A stretch of 64,000 nucleotides of DNA. Source: Aquipseudomonas alcaligenes NBRC 14159. GTDB lineage: Bacteria > Pseudomonadota > Gammaproteobacteria > Pseudomonadales > Pseudomonadaceae. Shown here piece by piece: positions 63,724 through 64,000 of this stretch; the first letter of the stretch is position 1, and each line of letters begins with the position of its first letter. The position numbers and the translations under genes are program-made. Location of the stretch: positions 1 to 64,000 of the forward strand of contig NZ_BATI01000036.1 in assembly GCF_000467105.1 (NCBI RefSeq). Direction: 5' to 3'. Under the pieces are notes generated by a model. It was not told where the DNA came from. It saw nothing but the letters and a program-made list of their open reading frames with translations, and made no database searches.

Positions 63724-64000
63724 AAACCTGGCTTAGCTGTGGCGCTATCTGCGCGTTATTGCTCGCCGGCTGCGGCCCTGCCAAGCCCAAGATGCTGGCC
63801 GCGCCGGTCACGGGCTACAACCACACTTCTGCAGCAATCAATAGCTTCAGCGTTAACGGGGCTGGAGGATCAAATATAGGACCGCATCAAGGAGGGGGAA
63901 ATCAGAGTTGCTGTGGATTACTCCCCGCTCAGTGGCACCCCGGCCTAACAGCCGAGGTGGAGTGGGAAAAGGACGCAGATCCATACAGCAGCAGCAACTG
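63720..64000 (+). CDS. DUF3304 lipoprotein, copy 2, cut by window end
   Basis: The ATG at 63720 overlaps the stop of copy 1. The 93 visible codons give a signal peptide with lipobox LAGC and the same MLAAPVTGYNHTSAAINSF and GPHQGGGNQSCCG blocks as copy 1, diverging after VEWEKD. It is therefore a tandem duplicate. The end lies beyond the window. Paralogous immunity genes in a row often protect against several variants of one toxin family. Confidence 0.8.
   Translation, partial: MKTWLSCGAICALLLAGCGPAKPKMLAAPVTGYNHTSAAINSFSVNGAGGSNIGPHQGGGNQSCCGLLPAQWHPGLTAEVEWEKDADPYSSSN

Overview
The window is high-GC DNA with short intergenic gaps, many ATGA-type gene overlaps and gene content typical of Pseudomonas sensu lato. 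Pointers to that genus are a type VI secretion (T6SS) cluster in the same gene order as HSI-II (H2-T6SS) of P. aeruginosa, a Zur-type zinc-sparing block (folE2, CobW GTPase, DUF1826), two mcl-PHA depolymerases of the P. fluorescens GK13 PhaZ type, and repeat elements common in pseudomonads. No rRNA, tRNA, CRISPR array or complete insertion sequence was seen. The species cannot be fixed from the sequence alone.

Left part (1-36.7 kb), ordinary chromosome with accessory islets. It begins with a 5'-truncated Tim44-like protein. Next comes a Tat-exported PhoX phosphatase preceded by two Pho-box-like repeats, a SUKH (SMI1/KNR4) protein, an anchored helical protein and a secreted pectin-acetylesterase/NOTUM-type esterase. 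A response regulator with TPRs overlaps a histidine kinase. A FadR-type GntR regulator, two SDRs, a class III aminotransferase and a glutamine-synthetase-like ligase form a probable amine catabolic locus with two identical TGTGATCACA operators in its divergent promoter. Then follow small envelope and housekeeping genes (thioesterase, PepSY protein with DUF2946, zinc-ribbon protein, DUF3301, two alpha/beta hydrolases, TetR), a DUF1302/DUF1329 pair, two tandem PHA depolymerases, a CobW GTPase, a small mobile-repeat-like element lying between two stop codons, the zinc block around a Zur box with what looks like a decayed dksA2, and a LemA plus two DUF2207 operon.

Right part (37.3 kb to the end): one co-directional T6SS locus. 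Order: tssA, tssB, tssC, tssE, [PAAR-metallopeptidase effector, lipoprotein, lipoprotein], tssF, tssG, tssH/clpV, sigma-54 activator, DUF805 protein, 45-aa lipoprotein, FHA protein, tssJ, tssK, tssL, tssM, PP2C phosphatase, Ser/Thr kinase, vgrG, DUF4123 chaperone, and two tandem DUF3304 lipoproteins, the second cut by the window end. Sheath, baseplate, membrane complex, sheath-recycling ATPase and post-translational control are all present. No hcp (tssD) is in the window, so the tube protein must come from elsewhere.

The most notable biology is the cargo in the middle of the core operon. A PAAR-tipped protein with a C-terminal HEFGH zinc-peptidase motif switches to AT-rich composition part-way through its reading frame, and the AT-rich tract continues into a probable immunity lipoprotein. 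This looks like a recently exchanged toxin-immunity cassette. A second cargo site follows vgrG, where the DUF3304 lipoproteins precede or replace an effector expected just beyond the window. vgrG itself carries an in-frame palindromic repeat that is otherwise intergenic in this genome.
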